From contig NZ_VOHS01000004.1 in the NCBI RefSeq assembly GCF_007896845.1, forward strand, positions 186,001 through 250,000: a DNA stretch of 64,000 nucleotides. Reading direction: 5' to 3'. This document shows positions 17,127 through 26,276 of this stretch, piece by piece. This DNA comes from Chitinophaga pinensis (lineage in GTDB: Bacteria > Bacteroidota > Bacteroidia > Chitinophagales > Chitinophagaceae). The notes beneath the pieces were generated by a model, which did not search any database, was not told the DNA's origin, and was given only the letters and a program-made list of their open reading frames with translations. Position 1 is the first letter of the stretch, and every line of letters starts with the position of its first letter. The position numbers and the translations under genes are program-made.

Positions 17127-20100
17127 ATGAACATTTTGAACCAAAATCTCGTTTTGGGGCTGCTCTCTTGTGCCCTGCTGCCAGGTATTGCCATATCTGC
17201 CAGTGCACAGACGCCCTCGATGTATGCCATGAGGCAGTCTGATAAGATCCCTGTAAAACACGTATCTGCCACTGTGTCTCTTAAAGAAGCTTTAATAAAG
17301 CTAAAGAAATTTCAGAATGTCCGTATCGCTTATAAAGAGGGATTACTGGATGGGAAACTAATATCAGCAGAACTAATGGAAAAAGCAGAAGGCATGGAGA
17401 CAGAAGCGGCATTACGCCTGCTCTTATCTGACTTTGCGCTTGCTTATATGCGTGTCAATAAAACACAATATTCTATATATACACCTTCCGCTTCCACCAT
17501 ACTTAATGTGAACAGTCTCATGGCTGATAAACTGAAAGGTAAAGTGACAGGTCCTGATGGTTCACCAGTGCCCGGCGCCAGCATTGTACTGAAAGGTAAT
17601 TCCAATGTCGCTGCAATGGCCGGCCCGGATGGTAGTTTTGAGTTGAATCTCAAAGGTGCTACACCTCCGTTCGTACTCGTGATCAGCTCTATGGGCTTTG
17701 CTAAAAAAGAAGTGAATGTAACCGATGCGGATGCACCACTGGCTATCAGTCTCGCAGAATCAAATGAATCATTATCCGAAGTAGTCGTTACTGCGCTCGG
17801 TATCAGAAAGGAAAAGAAAGCTCTGGTATACGCAGTGTCTGAAGTAAAAGGCAGTGAGTTTACACAGGCACGTGAAGTGAACGTAGCCAATGCACTGAGC
17901 GGAAAGATTCCCGGTGTGAATGCAACCAGTCTGGCCAGCGGTCCCGGTGGTTCCAGCCGTGTGATCATCCGTGGCAACAGCTCTCTTGGTAGTAATAACC
18001 AGCCACTGTATGTAGTGAATGGTATGCCGATCGATAATACCACACCGGGTGGCGCGCCTACTACTGGTGGTGGCGGACAAAACGTAGACAGAGGGGATGG
18101 TATCGGTGGTATCAACCCGGATGATATCGAAACGATCAGTGTACTGAAAGGAGGTTCTGCAGCTGCATTGTATGGCTCCCGTGCTGCAAATGGTGTAATT
18201 GTGATCACCACTAAAAAAGGTCGTGCACGCAAAGGTATCGGTGTGGATTACAATACGACCATGACACTGGAATCGCCTGCTGTATTGCCTGAGTGGCAGT
18301 ATGAATATGGTCAGGGTGATAAAGGGCTGAAACCAACTTCACAGGCAGAAGCCATCACTTATGGCCGCCGTTCATGGGGTACTAAAATGGATGGTACAGA
18401 ATACATCGCTTTCGATGGAAAAATGCATCCTTATGTACCACAGAAAGATAATATCAAAAACTTCTACCGTACCGGATCTACCTTCACCAATACAGTAGCA
18501 TTCAACGGTGGTAGTGAAGCAATAAATTTCCGCTTCTCTCTCTCAAACACCAACAGTAAAGCGATCATCCCCAATTCAAAGTTCGATAAGAAAATTGCGA
18601 ACCTGAATCTGAACGCTTTTCTGGGTAAAAAACTGAGCATAGAAGCAATAGCGCAATATAATGTTGAGAATGCAACCAACCGTCCCAGTTCCGGGGATGC
18701 CACCGGTAACCCCAACTGGGGCGTTTATATGGTCGCCAACACAGTAGATGTACGCTGGATGGATCCGGGTTATGATGAAACCGGCCGCGAGATTCAGTGG
18801 AACGAAACAGCCTACGCTTCCAACCCTTATTTTGTTGTCAACAGATTCAAAAATAATGATACCAAAAACCGCTTTATTGGTCAGGCAAGTATCAAATACG
18901 ATCTGCTGAAAAATCTTTATGTAAAAGGAACAGTGAGCCGTGACTTTTTTGATTACAATTATATCGGTATCATTCCAACCGGTACCGTGTACACAACTGG
19001 TGCAGCAGGTGAATACAGTGAACTAAGAAATTCTGTTGCTGAAACCAACTCTATGGTAACAGCCGGTTATAACACCAAGATCGCAGGTAATATTGGTGTA
19101 AACGCCCTGCTCGGTGCTAATGCGCGTCGTTTCAATACCAATCAGACAGCTATCGCTGGTACACAGTTTATCATTCCCTTCTTCTACAGCTCAACCAACC
19201 TGACCACCTCTACTACTACGCCAACAAGAGGTAAAGTAGCCACTAACTCAGTGTTTGGTTCATTGGATCTGGATTATAAATCCATCTTCTTCCTGAACTT
19301 CACTGCCCGTCAGGACTGGTTCTCTACGCTGAGTCCGCAGAGCAACAGTATCCTTTACCCATCAGTAGGTGGTAGTTTCATCCTCTCCGATGCGGTGAAG
19401 ATGCCAAAGGCGATCAGCTTTGCAAAACTGCGTGCTTCATGGGCACAGGTAGGCGGTGCAACGCCTGAACCATATATCCTGAATCAGACATATACAATGT
19501 TACAGGGAGGTCATCTCGGTCGTCCGGTTCAACAGGTAACACAGTCCAATGCTGTAAATCTGGTAACCAACTCTACCCTGAAACCATTGACCTCTACGAC
19601 ATATGAAGTTGGTGGTGAAGCGCAGTTCCTGAATAACAGATTAGGCATTGACCTGACGTACTACAAAAAACAAACAACAGATGATATCGTAAGCACTGCG
19701 ATCTCTACCGCTTCTGGTTATAACAATGCATTGCTGAACGTGGGTAAACTCTCTAACAAAGGTGTGGAATTACTCCTTACAGGTACCCCGGTCAAGCGTA
19801 AGGACTTCTCCTGGAATGTGAGCTACAACATGGCTTACAACGTGAGTAAAGTAGAACAGCTGGCAGCAGGTCTGAATACCTTGCAGATGGCAACAAGCGT
19901 AGGTAGCTGGGCATTTGTACACAATACAGTAGGACAACCTTATGGTATCATCATGGGGTATACAACGGTACAGAATGAAAAAGGACAGACCGTTTATAAC
20001 AGCACTTCAGGCTATGAACAGAAGAGTGAACTGAAAGCATTAGGAAGAGGTGTACCACCACTGACGATGGGTCTGAGTAATACTTTTAATTACAAACGTC

Positions 20101-20570
20101 TGTCCCTCGACATTCTTGTAGATGGTAAATTCGGTAACAAAGTATTCTCCGGTACAGATGTATATGCTACCCGTTTCGGTCTGCACAAGAAAACACTGGT
20201 GGGTAGAGAGAATGGTATTGAACTGAATGGCGTGGATGAAAAAGGAAACGAATATCATAATACAATCCCTGTTGAAAACCTGCGTCTCTACTACGATAAC
20301 ACGAAGAACTACACTGATCATTTTCTGTATGATGGCAGTTTCGTGAAATTACGTCAGGTGGTATTAGGTTATCAGATCCCGGTTGCTAAACTCAAGATTG
20401 TACAGAGTGCGTCCCTGTCTTTCGTAGCACGTAACCTGCTGATCCTTTACAAAAAGACTGACAACTTCGATCCGGAATCCAGCTACACAAATGGCAACGC
20501 ACAGGGCTTCGAAGCATTTGGTATGCCTCGTACAAGAAGCTTTGGTGCTAACCTGATGGTGAAATTCTAA
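17127..20570 (+). CDS. SusC/RagA TonB-dependent outer-membrane transporter with STN domain
   Basis: A 1147-residue protein. It has a signal peptide (cleavage near ISASAQ), then an STN signalling domain (~45-115, VSLKEALIKLKKFQNVRIAY). A carboxypeptidase-regulatory-like domain (KGKVTGPDGSPVPGASIVLK, ~135-215) is followed by the TonB-box region (SEVVVTALGIRKEKKAL), a plug with the SusC signature IRGNSSLGSNNQPLYVVNG and GSAAALYGSRAANGVIVITT, and a beta-barrel ending in FGANLMVKF. It works with the SusD lipoprotein encoded 19 bases downstream to bind and import a substrate. The STN domain ties it to the adjacent FecR/sigma pair. Confidence 0.96.
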   Translation: MNILNQNLVLGLLSCALLPGIAISASAQTPSMYAMRQSDKIPVKHVSATVSLKEALIKLKKFQNVRIAYKEGLLDGKLISAELMEKAEGMETEAALRLLLSDFALAYMRVNKTQYSIYTPSASTILNVNSLMADKLKGKVTGPDGSPVPGASIVLKGNSNVAAMAGPDGSFELNLKGATPPFVLVISSMGFAKKEVNVTDADAPLAISLAESNESLSEVVVTALGIRKEKKALVYAVSEVKGSEFTQAREVNVANALSGKIPGVNATSLASGPGGSSRVIIRGNSSLGSNNQPLYVVNGMPIDNTTPGGAPTTGGGGQNVDRGDGIGGINPDDIETISVLKGGSAAALYGSRAANGVIVITTKKGRARKGIGVDYNTTMTLESPAVLPEWQYEYGQGDKGLKPTSQAEAITYGRRSWGTKMDGTEYIAFDGKMHPYVPQKDNIKNFYRTGSTFTNTVAFNGGSEAINFRFSLSNTNSKAIIPNSKFDKKIANLNLNAFLGKKLSIEAIAQYNVENATNRPSSGDATGNPNWGVYMVANTVDVRWMDPGYDETGREIQWNETAYASNPYFVVNRFKNNDTKNRFIGQASIKYDLLKNLYVKGTVSRDFFDYNYIGIIPTGTVYTTGAAGEYSELRNSVAETNSMVTAGYNTKIAGNIGVNALLGANARRFNTNQTAIAGTQFIIPFFYSSTNLTTSTTTPTRGKVATNSVFGSLDLDYKSIFFLNFTARQDWFSTLSPQSNSILYPSVGGSFILSDAVKMPKAISFAKLRASWAQVGGATPEPYILNQTYTMLQGGHLGRPVQQVTQSNAVNLVTNSTLKPLTSTTYEVGGEAQFLNNRLGIDLTYYKKQTTDDIVSTAISTASGYNNALLNVGKLSNKGVELLLTGTPVKRKDFSWNVSYNMAYNVSKVEQLAAGLNTLQMATSVGSWAFVHNTVGQPYGIIMGYTTVQNEKGQTVYNSTSGYEQKSELKALGRGVPPLTMGLSNTFNYKRLSLDILVDGKFGNKVFSGTDVYATRFGLHKKTLVGRENGIELNGVDEKGNEYHNTIPVENLRLYYDNTKNYTDHFLYDGSFVKLRQVVLGYQIPVAKLKIVQSASLSFVARNLLILYKKTDNFDPESSYTNGNAQGFEAFGMPRTRSFGANLMVKF

Positions 20571-20589
20571 TCTCTTAAAACTACTACGG

Positions 20590-22125
20590 ATGAAAATGCG
20601 CTTTAACTTTCTCATATATACAGCAGTCGCTTCTATGCTGACTTTTCAATCCTGTGATAAAGGATTTGAAGAAATGAACATCAATCCGGATGCATCTACT
20701 ACCGTACAGCCTGAATATATGTTCAGCAAGGCTTTACTGGATGCATTTGGCAATAGCTACTTCGCTACCGATGTATTGGCTTGTGGTGGATCTATGCAGC
20801 ATTTTGCTACTTATAAAGATGTACCAGGTATCGGTGATAAATACTATTTCCAGCAGGGTACTTATCCATATGACTATTTCACAACAGGATATACAACAGC
20901 GGTGAATGAAATCGGCACTACGATCAACGCACTGAATCCTGAAGTACCTGCAGATGTGAACAAACATTCTATCGCACGTATCTTCCGGGTGTATATCATG
21001 CACCGTATTACTGATCTGTATGGGGATATTCCTTATTCAGCAGCAGTAAAAGGATATACTGAAAACGATTTCACCCCGGCATATGATACGCAGGAATCGA
21101 TCTATAATGACATGTTGAAAGAACTGGATGAAGCAGCAGCGAAACTCAATCCTGCTACGGCTACTTTCGGTGCGGGTGATTTCATCTACTCCGGCGATGT
21201 GACAAAATGGAAGAAGTTTGCATATTCCCTGATGTTGCGTCTGGGTATGCGTATCTCCAAAAAATCTCCTGCTGTTGCACTGACCTGGATAAAGAAAGCA
21301 ATTGATGGTGGTGTGATTACTACAGATGCAGATGTCGCTACAATGAAATATGTAGATGGATCTCAGGCGATCAACCGTAATCCGGCTGCTGCGAGTATGT
21401 TGTCAAACGACTATGCTGTCGCTAATGGTAACAATAATACCGAAGGTGGTAAACTGGCGCAGACTTTTATCAACGTACTGAAAACAAATAACGACCCTCG
21501 TCTGAATGTAATAGCGATCGTATGGAACGCCGGTAAAGCAGATACCAGTTCCGCTTTACAGAAAGGGATGCCAAATGGTCTGTTGAATAAGCCAGCTGAT
21601 TTTACCAGTTATTCAGAGCCTAATCCGGCTACGATCTTACAATACAATGCACCTTTTATTATCATGAGTGCGGCTGAAGTAAATCTGTTGCTGGCAGAAG
21701 CGGCTGTAGAAGGATGGTGGGAAGGAAATGCGGCGACTGCTTTTTCCAATGCAATCGGGGCTTCTATGCGGAACTGGGCATTGTTTGGTAGCGGAGGTGT
21801 GATTGCGTCAGAGAGAATTGCGGCTTATCAGGCAGCACATCCGCTGACGGGTAGCACGGAAGCCATGAAGGCAATGATTGGTCAGGAGAAATGGGTAGCC
21901 TTATTCCTTGATGAACAGGAGATACATGCCAACTGGCGTCGCACCGGTTATCCTGCACTGACGCCGGTAAATGTAGCCGGTAATACTACGGGCGGTACTA
22001 TTCCACGTCGTCTGCTGTATCCACCTTCTGAAGAGAGTGTGAACAGCGCAAGTCTGGCTGAGGCAATCAGCCGTCAGGGAGCGAATCTTATGACAACCCG
22101 CGTATGGTGGGATAAAAATAACTAA
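20590..22125 (+). CDS. SusD/RagB outer-membrane lipoprotein (SusD-like_2 type)
   Basis: A 511-residue surface lipoprotein. Signal with lipobox ending FQSC (C22, or C20 if the second ATG is used). The mature start DKGFEEMNINPDASTTVQPE and the 'MQHFATYKD' and YGDIPYSAAVKG stretches are typical of the SusD-like_2 subgroup. This group often serves amino-acid- or peptide-type cargo as well as glycans. It caps the SusC barrel and delivers ligand. RidA follows after 10 bases, so the importer and enzymes are in one transcript. Confidence 0.93.
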   Translation: MKMRFNFLIYTAVASMLTFQSCDKGFEEMNINPDASTTVQPEYMFSKALLDAFGNSYFATDVLACGGSMQHFATYKDVPGIGDKYYFQQGTYPYDYFTTGYTTAVNEIGTTINALNPEVPADVNKHSIARIFRVYIMHRITDLYGDIPYSAAVKGYTENDFTPAYDTQESIYNDMLKELDEAAAKLNPATATFGAGDFIYSGDVTKWKKFAYSLMLRLGMRISKKSPAVALTWIKKAIDGGVITTDADVATMKYVDGSQAINRNPAAASMLSNDYAVANGNNNTEGGKLAQTFINVLKTNNDPRLNVIAIVWNAGKADTSSALQKGMPNGLLNKPADFTSYSEPNPATILQYNAPFIIMSAAEVNLLLAEAAVEGWWEGNAATAFSNAIGASMRNWALFGSGGVIASERIAAYQAAHPLTGSTEAMKAMIGQEKWVALFLDEQEIHANWRRTGYPALTPVNVAGNTTGGTIPRRLLYPPSEESVNSASLAEAISRQGANLMTTRVWWDKNN

Positions 22126-22135
22126 TACCGAAATC

Positions 22136-22597
22136 ATGCAAAACCAGAGAAGATCCGTATTAAAGAAGATGGCAGCCACACTGGCTGGTATAACAGGTAT
22201 CAACGCAATCGCGAAAGCAGCCGCTCCGGCATTACCTGATAGCACGCCACAGGGCGAAATAGTATATGATCAGGATGTACCGCTATTCTCCAGCTTCAGA
22301 GTTCATGGCAACATGGTATTCGTAGCAGGTATCGGTGCTCACTTTGAAGGTGATATCAAGGCGCATACAGACCACGTACTGAAAGAAATGGAGAAAGTGC
22401 TCATCAAGGCAGGTTCTTCTATGAACAAGGTACTGAAGGTAAGTGTGTTCCTGCACGATCTGAATGACTACAAAGCAATGAACGAAGTATACAAAGGACG
22501 TTTCGGTAGCAACCCGCCGGTACGCACTACAGTAGCTGTTTATGGTGGTGTGCCGGGCGATTCTCTCGTAGAGATGGATTGCATCGCTACCCTCTAA
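22136..22597 (+). CDS. RidA-family enamine/imine deaminase with Tat-like export signal
   Basis: A 153-residue protein. The N-terminus MQNQRRSVLKKMAATLAG with RRxxLKK followed by a hydrophobic run and AIAKAAA resembles a twin-arginine signal. The rest is a YjgF/RidA domain with NMVFVAGIGAH, KVSVFLHDLNDYKAMNEVY, and the RTTVAV...EMDCIATL end that includes the conserved active-site Arg. RidA hydrolyses reactive enamines/imines made by PLP-dependent lyases. It lies directly upstream of such an enzyme, which is also exported, so it probably deals with that enzyme's intermediate in the periplasm. An exported RidA is uncommon. Confidence 0.88.
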   Translation: MQNQRRSVLKKMAATLAGITGINAIAKAAAPALPDSTPQGEIVYDQDVPLFSSFRVHGNMVFVAGIGAHFEGDIKAHTDHVLKEMEKVLIKAGSSMNKVLKVSVFLHDLNDYKAMNEVYKGRFGSNPPVRTTVAVYGGVPGDSLVEMDCIATL

Positions 22598-22631
22598 AGG
22601 AACGCTTTTCTTTACTCTTTTCTTTTTACAT

Positions 22632-23885
22632 ATGAAACGCAGAGACTTATTGAAAAATATGTCTGCAATACCCGTATTCGGTGCATTTGCAGGCAGCGCT
22701 AAACTATTGCCCTTAACTGAAGGAGCTGAAGGATCAACCGGAGCCGCAGCAGGTGCAAAAGACTATTTCAAAGAACTGGGTATCCGCACGTTTATCAATG
22801 CGGCCGGTACATATACATTCATGACGGGTTCCCTTATGCGGGACGAAGTGATGGGCGCTATTAACTACGCATCTAAAGAATATGTGTTACTGGATGAATT
22901 GCAGGATAAAGTAGGTCAGCGTATTGCTAAACTATTAAGTTGTGAGTATGCAACAGTTACTTCCGGCGCAGCAGCAGCAATGACACTGGGAGCGGCAGGT
23001 GTATTGACAGGTATGGATGAAAAGAAAGTCGCCCAGCTGCCTTTTCTGGAAGGAACCGGTATGAAGACAGAAGTCATCATGCAGAAAGCGCATGATATCG
23101 CTTATGCACATGCCTTGAAGAATGTGGGACTGAAGGTGATCTACATCGAGACAAAAGAAGAACTGGAGAAAACGATCAGTGATAAGACTGCTCTGATGTA
23201 TTTCCTGAATGCGAACAACTTTGATGGTAAAATACAGGTAGAAGAATACCTGAAGATTGCACAGGCGCATGGTATTCCAACGATGATTGATTGTGCGGCA
23301 GATGTACCTCCTGTGGAAAACCTGTTTAAATACACCGCTATGGGCTACGATCTGGTATGTTTCTCCGGTGGTAAAGGTATCCGCGGCCCACAAAGTGCAG
23401 GTCTGCTTTTGGGCAGGAAGAAATACATTGAAGCCGGAAGACTCAGTGCGCCGCCGCGTGGTAATACGATCGGAAGGGGATTGAAGGTGAATAAGGAAGA
23501 GATCCTTGGTATGCTCGTCGCACTGGAAACCTATCTCGGTACTGATCATGACAAGGAATGGAAAATGTGGGAAGCGCAGATTAAACTGATCAGCGATGCG
23601 GTGAAGACTGTATCCGGTGTAGAAACTAAAGTGGTGGTACCACCGGTAGCCAATCATATTCCGACATTACACATCTCCTGGGACCCTAAGAAGATCCCGG
23701 CAACAGCTGCCGAGGTCAGGGAAAAACTGCGCAGTGGTAATCCTTCTATAGAAGTAGCCGATGGCGCGAACCAGCATACTTTCAATGTAACGACCTGGAT
23801 GCTGGTACCGGGACAGGAAAAAATAGTAGCAACACAACTAAAAAAAGTACTGACAGAAAAAGCACTGTCAGAAGCGCATGGTTGA
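22632..23885 (+). CDS. SelA-like PLP-dependent enzyme with Tat-like export signal
   Basis: A 417-residue fold-type I PLP enzyme. The N-terminus MKRRDLLKNMSAIPVFGAFA fits a twin-arginine signal. The body matches the SelA-like group (annotated as selenocysteine synthase-like or D-glucosaminate-6-phosphate ammonia-lyase-like): INAAGTYTFMTGS, VTSGAAAAMTLGAAGVL (phosphate loop), D220 in MIDCAADVPP, and the Schiff-base K248 in VCFSGGKGIRGPQSAGLLLG. It is not true SelA, because it is exported. Relatives catalyse alpha,beta-elimination of amino acids or amino sugars to 2-oxo acids. The neighbouring RidA and amidohydrolase support a lyase role. A terminator-like hairpin follows. Confidence 0.85.
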   Translation: MKRRDLLKNMSAIPVFGAFAGSAKLLPLTEGAEGSTGAAAGAKDYFKELGIRTFINAAGTYTFMTGSLMRDEVMGAINYASKEYVLLDELQDKVGQRIAKLLSCEYATVTSGAAAAMTLGAAGVLTGMDEKKVAQLPFLEGTGMKTEVIMQKAHDIAYAHALKNVGLKVIYIETKEELEKTISDKTALMYFLNANNFDGKIQVEEYLKIAQAHGIPTMIDCAADVPPVENLFKYTAMGYDLVCFSGGKGIRGPQSAGLLLGRKKYIEAGRLSAPPRGNTIGRGLKVNKEEILGMLVALETYLGTDHDKEWKMWEAQIKLISDAVKTVSGVETKVVVPPVANHIPTLHISWDPKKIPATAAEVREKLRSGNPSIEVADGANQHTFNVTTWMLVPGQEKIVATQLKKVLTEKALSEAHG

Positions 23886-23918
23886 TAAATGGTGTGTTTA
23901 GTCACCTACAGGATTAAG

Positions 23919-23966
23919 CAGGGCTGGTAATAATAAGCTCTAAGTTGCCGGCTCTGCCCTGTTTTT
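23919..23966 (+). terminator. Terminator after the SelA-like gene
   Basis: CAGGGC / GCCCTG arms around a 31-base loop, followed by TTTTTA. It may end or attenuate the sigma-controlled transcript before the amidohydrolase unit. Confidence 0.6.
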
Positions 23967-24041
23967 AAAACGGTATTCTTTCACGGCGGGTATATATGGA
24001 AACCACTCTCCACTCAGGTCTCAACATTAAAAAGTAATTAC

Positions 24042-25280
24042 ATGAAGCGCATTATCCAATACCTGGTACTCCTGGTATCAGGGAGCCTTTTATTTGTCAA
24101 TGTCCATGCTCAGCAATATACCTTATTGATCAAAGGGGGACATGTACTCGATCCGAAGAATGGTATCGATGCGGTCATGGATATCGCATTGTTAAATGAT
24201 ACGATTGCAAAGGTGGCTGCAAATATAGACGTCACTACTGCAAAGAAGGTAATTGATGCAAAAGGATTATACGTCACTCCCGGTCTGATAGATATTCATA
24301 CACATAACTTTATCGGTACTACTCCCAACCGCTATCTGAATAACAGCTACGATGCGATCGCACCGGATGGTTTTACCTTCCGTTGTGGTGTTACGACAGT
24401 GGTGGATGCAGGGAGTTCCGGCTGGCGCAACTTTGAACAGTTTCTGAATCAGACGATCATGCATTCCAAAACCCGGGTGCTGGCATTTATCAATATTGTT
24501 GGCGGAGGTATGCAGGGCGGGCCTTACGAACAGGACTTGTCTGATATGGATGGTAAGATGACGGCCCTGACGATACGTCGTTTCAGGCAGTGGGTAGTAG
24601 GTGTGAAAGTCGCCCATTATGAAGGTGCGGAATGGGCGCCGGTGGATCGTGCAGTAGAGGCAGGAAAAGTAACAGGAACGCCTGTTATGATCGATTTCGG
24701 TGGAAGTAATCCACCCTTGTCACTGGAAGAACTGTTTATGCAACACCTGCGTCCCGGTGACATTTTTACCCATGCCTATGCGAAGGTAAAAGGTCGTATG
24801 TCGATTGTAGACGATAATGGTAAACTCCGTCCATTCGTATTTGAAGCCCGTAAAAAGGGCATCCTCTTCGATGTGGGACATGGTGGTACCAGCTTCAGTT
24901 ATTCGCAGGCCGTACCAGCCTTAAAAGCGGGTTTCTTTCCGAATACGATCAGTACAGATATCCATACCGGTAGCATGAATGGTGATATGAAGGACTTACT
25001 GAATGTAATGTCTAAATTCCTGAATATGGGTATGTCTGTGCCGGAATTGGTGAAGGCAACAACATCAGAAGCTGCGAAGGCGATCCGCCATGAAGAACTG
25101 GGTAGTTTATCTGAAAACAGTATTGCTGATATAGCGCTGCTGCGTGTGGAAAATGGTAAATTCGGTTTTACAGATGCGAACACCCGTATGGAAGGCGATA
25201 GTAAATTACTTTGTGAATTAACCGTTCGTGCCGGCAAGATTGTTTATGATCTCAACGGACTGGCAGCCCAACACAAATAG
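24042..25280 (+). CDS. Exported amidohydrolase/deacetylase (COG3964-like)
   Basis: A 412-residue metal-dependent hydrolase with a Sec signal (cleavage after VHA, ~23). Metal ligands are visible: H86 and H88 in GLIDIHTHNF, the probable carboxylated K189 in VVGVKVAHYEG, H244 in IFTHAY and D306 in ISTDIHTG. The whole resembles the COG3964 / EF_0837-type amidohydrolases, which deacetylate N- or O-acyl hydroxy/amino acids and are often encoded beside SelA-like PLP enzymes, as here. It probably unmasks the substrate of the PLP enzyme in the periplasm. It starts a second unit with RraA 55 bases downstream. Confidence 0.87.
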   Translation: MKRIIQYLVLLVSGSLLFVNVHAQQYTLLIKGGHVLDPKNGIDAVMDIALLNDTIAKVAANIDVTTAKKVIDAKGLYVTPGLIDIHTHNFIGTTPNRYLNNSYDAIAPDGFTFRCGVTTVVDAGSSGWRNFEQFLNQTIMHSKTRVLAFINIVGGGMQGGPYEQDLSDMDGKMTALTIRRFRQWVVGVKVAHYEGAEWAPVDRAVEAGKVTGTPVMIDFGGSNPPLSLEELFMQHLRPGDIFTHAYAKVKGRMSIVDDNGKLRPFVFEARKKGILFDVGHGGTSFSYSQAVPALKAGFFPNTISTDIHTGSMNGDMKDLLNVMSKFLNMGMSVPELVKATTSEAAKAIRHEELGSLSENSIADIALLRVENGKFGFTDANTRMEGDSKLLCELTVRAGKIVYDLNGLAAQHK

Positions 25281-25335
25281 TCGTTAGCTGGTCACCCTCA
25301 ATTTATTAATGCTTAATTTTTTAATGCTTAACCGA

Positions 25336-26250
25336 ATGAAATTATTCCACATTCTTCTCTTGCTCCTGCTTCCGCTTTGTGTGCGTGCACAGACGATTCC
25401 AAAGGAGGAACTGGTATTCCTGACAGCTGACTGGAAAGGAGAACGTTTTCCTGATGGCAGACCCAAAATACCTGATGCCATCATTGAACAGGCGCGTACC
25501 GTCAGTCTGGACGATGTATGGACCATATTGGAAGGGGAGGGGTATCACTGTCAGTTTGATGGAGGGTGGAAGACGATCTATGACAATAAGCCTATTGTGG
25601 GACGTGCGGTAACAGCGATGTTCATTCCTGCGCGTCCGGATGTAGAAGCACATGTGAAGGAAAGAGGACAGCAGAAAGGGTTTAAAGGCAATAGTAATTC
25701 ATGGCCGATACAGCAATTAAGTAAAGGCGATGTGTATGTAGCGGATGGTTTTGGCAAAATAGCTGAAGGTACATTGATCGGCTCTACATTGGGTAATGCT
25801 ATTTATGCGCGATCCGGGAATGGTGTGGTATTCGATGCAGCCGCAAGGGATCTCGAAGGCCTGAAAGAAATTGAAGGTTTCAATGCGTTGGTAAGAGATT
25901 GGGATCCTTCTTTTCTGAAAAATGTAATGTTGTCCGGATTGAATGTGCCAGTCCGTATTGGCCGTGCGGTGGTATTACCCGGCGATCTTGTTGTAACATC
26001 CAGTGAAGGGGTGGTGTTTGTGCCGGCACATCTGGCAGAAAAGGTAATTGGTATAGCTGCTTTTATTCAGATAAAAGATAAGTTCAGTTTTGAGATGTTG
26101 AAAGCAGGTAAATATACACCCGGTGAACTTGACAACAACTGGCCGGATGCGATCAGACAGGCATTTCTGGAATGGCAGCACAAACAACAGGGGCAAAAAC
26201 CGATGACCCGTCAGGAGCTCGACAAACTATTGGAGAAACGAACCTGGTAG
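25336..26250 (+). CDS. Exported RraA-like aldolase
   Basis: A 304-residue protein. It starts MKLFHILLLLLLPLCVRAQ, a clear Sec signal, which is why ATG 25336 is chosen over the in-frame ATG 27 bases earlier. The C-terminal half has the RraA core: DVYVADGFGKIAEGTLIGST, then ARSGNGVVFDAAARDLEGLK with R171-D172, the substrate/metal-binding pair. Such proteins include 4-hydroxy-4-methyl-2-oxoglutarate aldolase / oxaloacetate decarboxylase and gene-annotated RNase E regulators. The export signal excludes an RNase role. The N-terminal ~90 residues are extra relative to classic RraA (~160 aa). It probably cleaves a 2-oxo acid made by the previous enzymes. Confidence 0.85.
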   Translation: MKLFHILLLLLLPLCVRAQTIPKEELVFLTADWKGERFPDGRPKIPDAIIEQARTVSLDDVWTILEGEGYHCQFDGGWKTIYDNKPIVGRAVTAMFIPARPDVEAHVKERGQQKGFKGNSNSWPIQQLSKGDVYVADGFGKIAEGTLIGSTLGNAIYARSGNGVVFDAAARDLEGLKEIEGFNALVRDWDPSFLKNVMLSGLNVPVRIGRAVVLPGDLVVTSSEGVVFVPAHLAEKVIGIAAFIQIKDKFSFEMLKAGKYTPGELDNNWPDAIRQAFLEWQHKQQGQKPMTRQELDKLLEKRTW

Positions 26251-26276
26251 TCCGATTAAATAATTATGATTGATTA

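Noticed and set aside
17444..18232. 262-codon open frame antisense to the first susC
   Set aside because: Antisense shadow of the plug and STN region: Pro/Ser-rich, no start signals; the plus strand is a certain gene.
22935..23657. 240-codon open frame antisense to the SelA-like gene
   Set aside because: Opposite strand of a clear PLP enzyme; Cys/His/Phe-rich composition typical of antisense reading.
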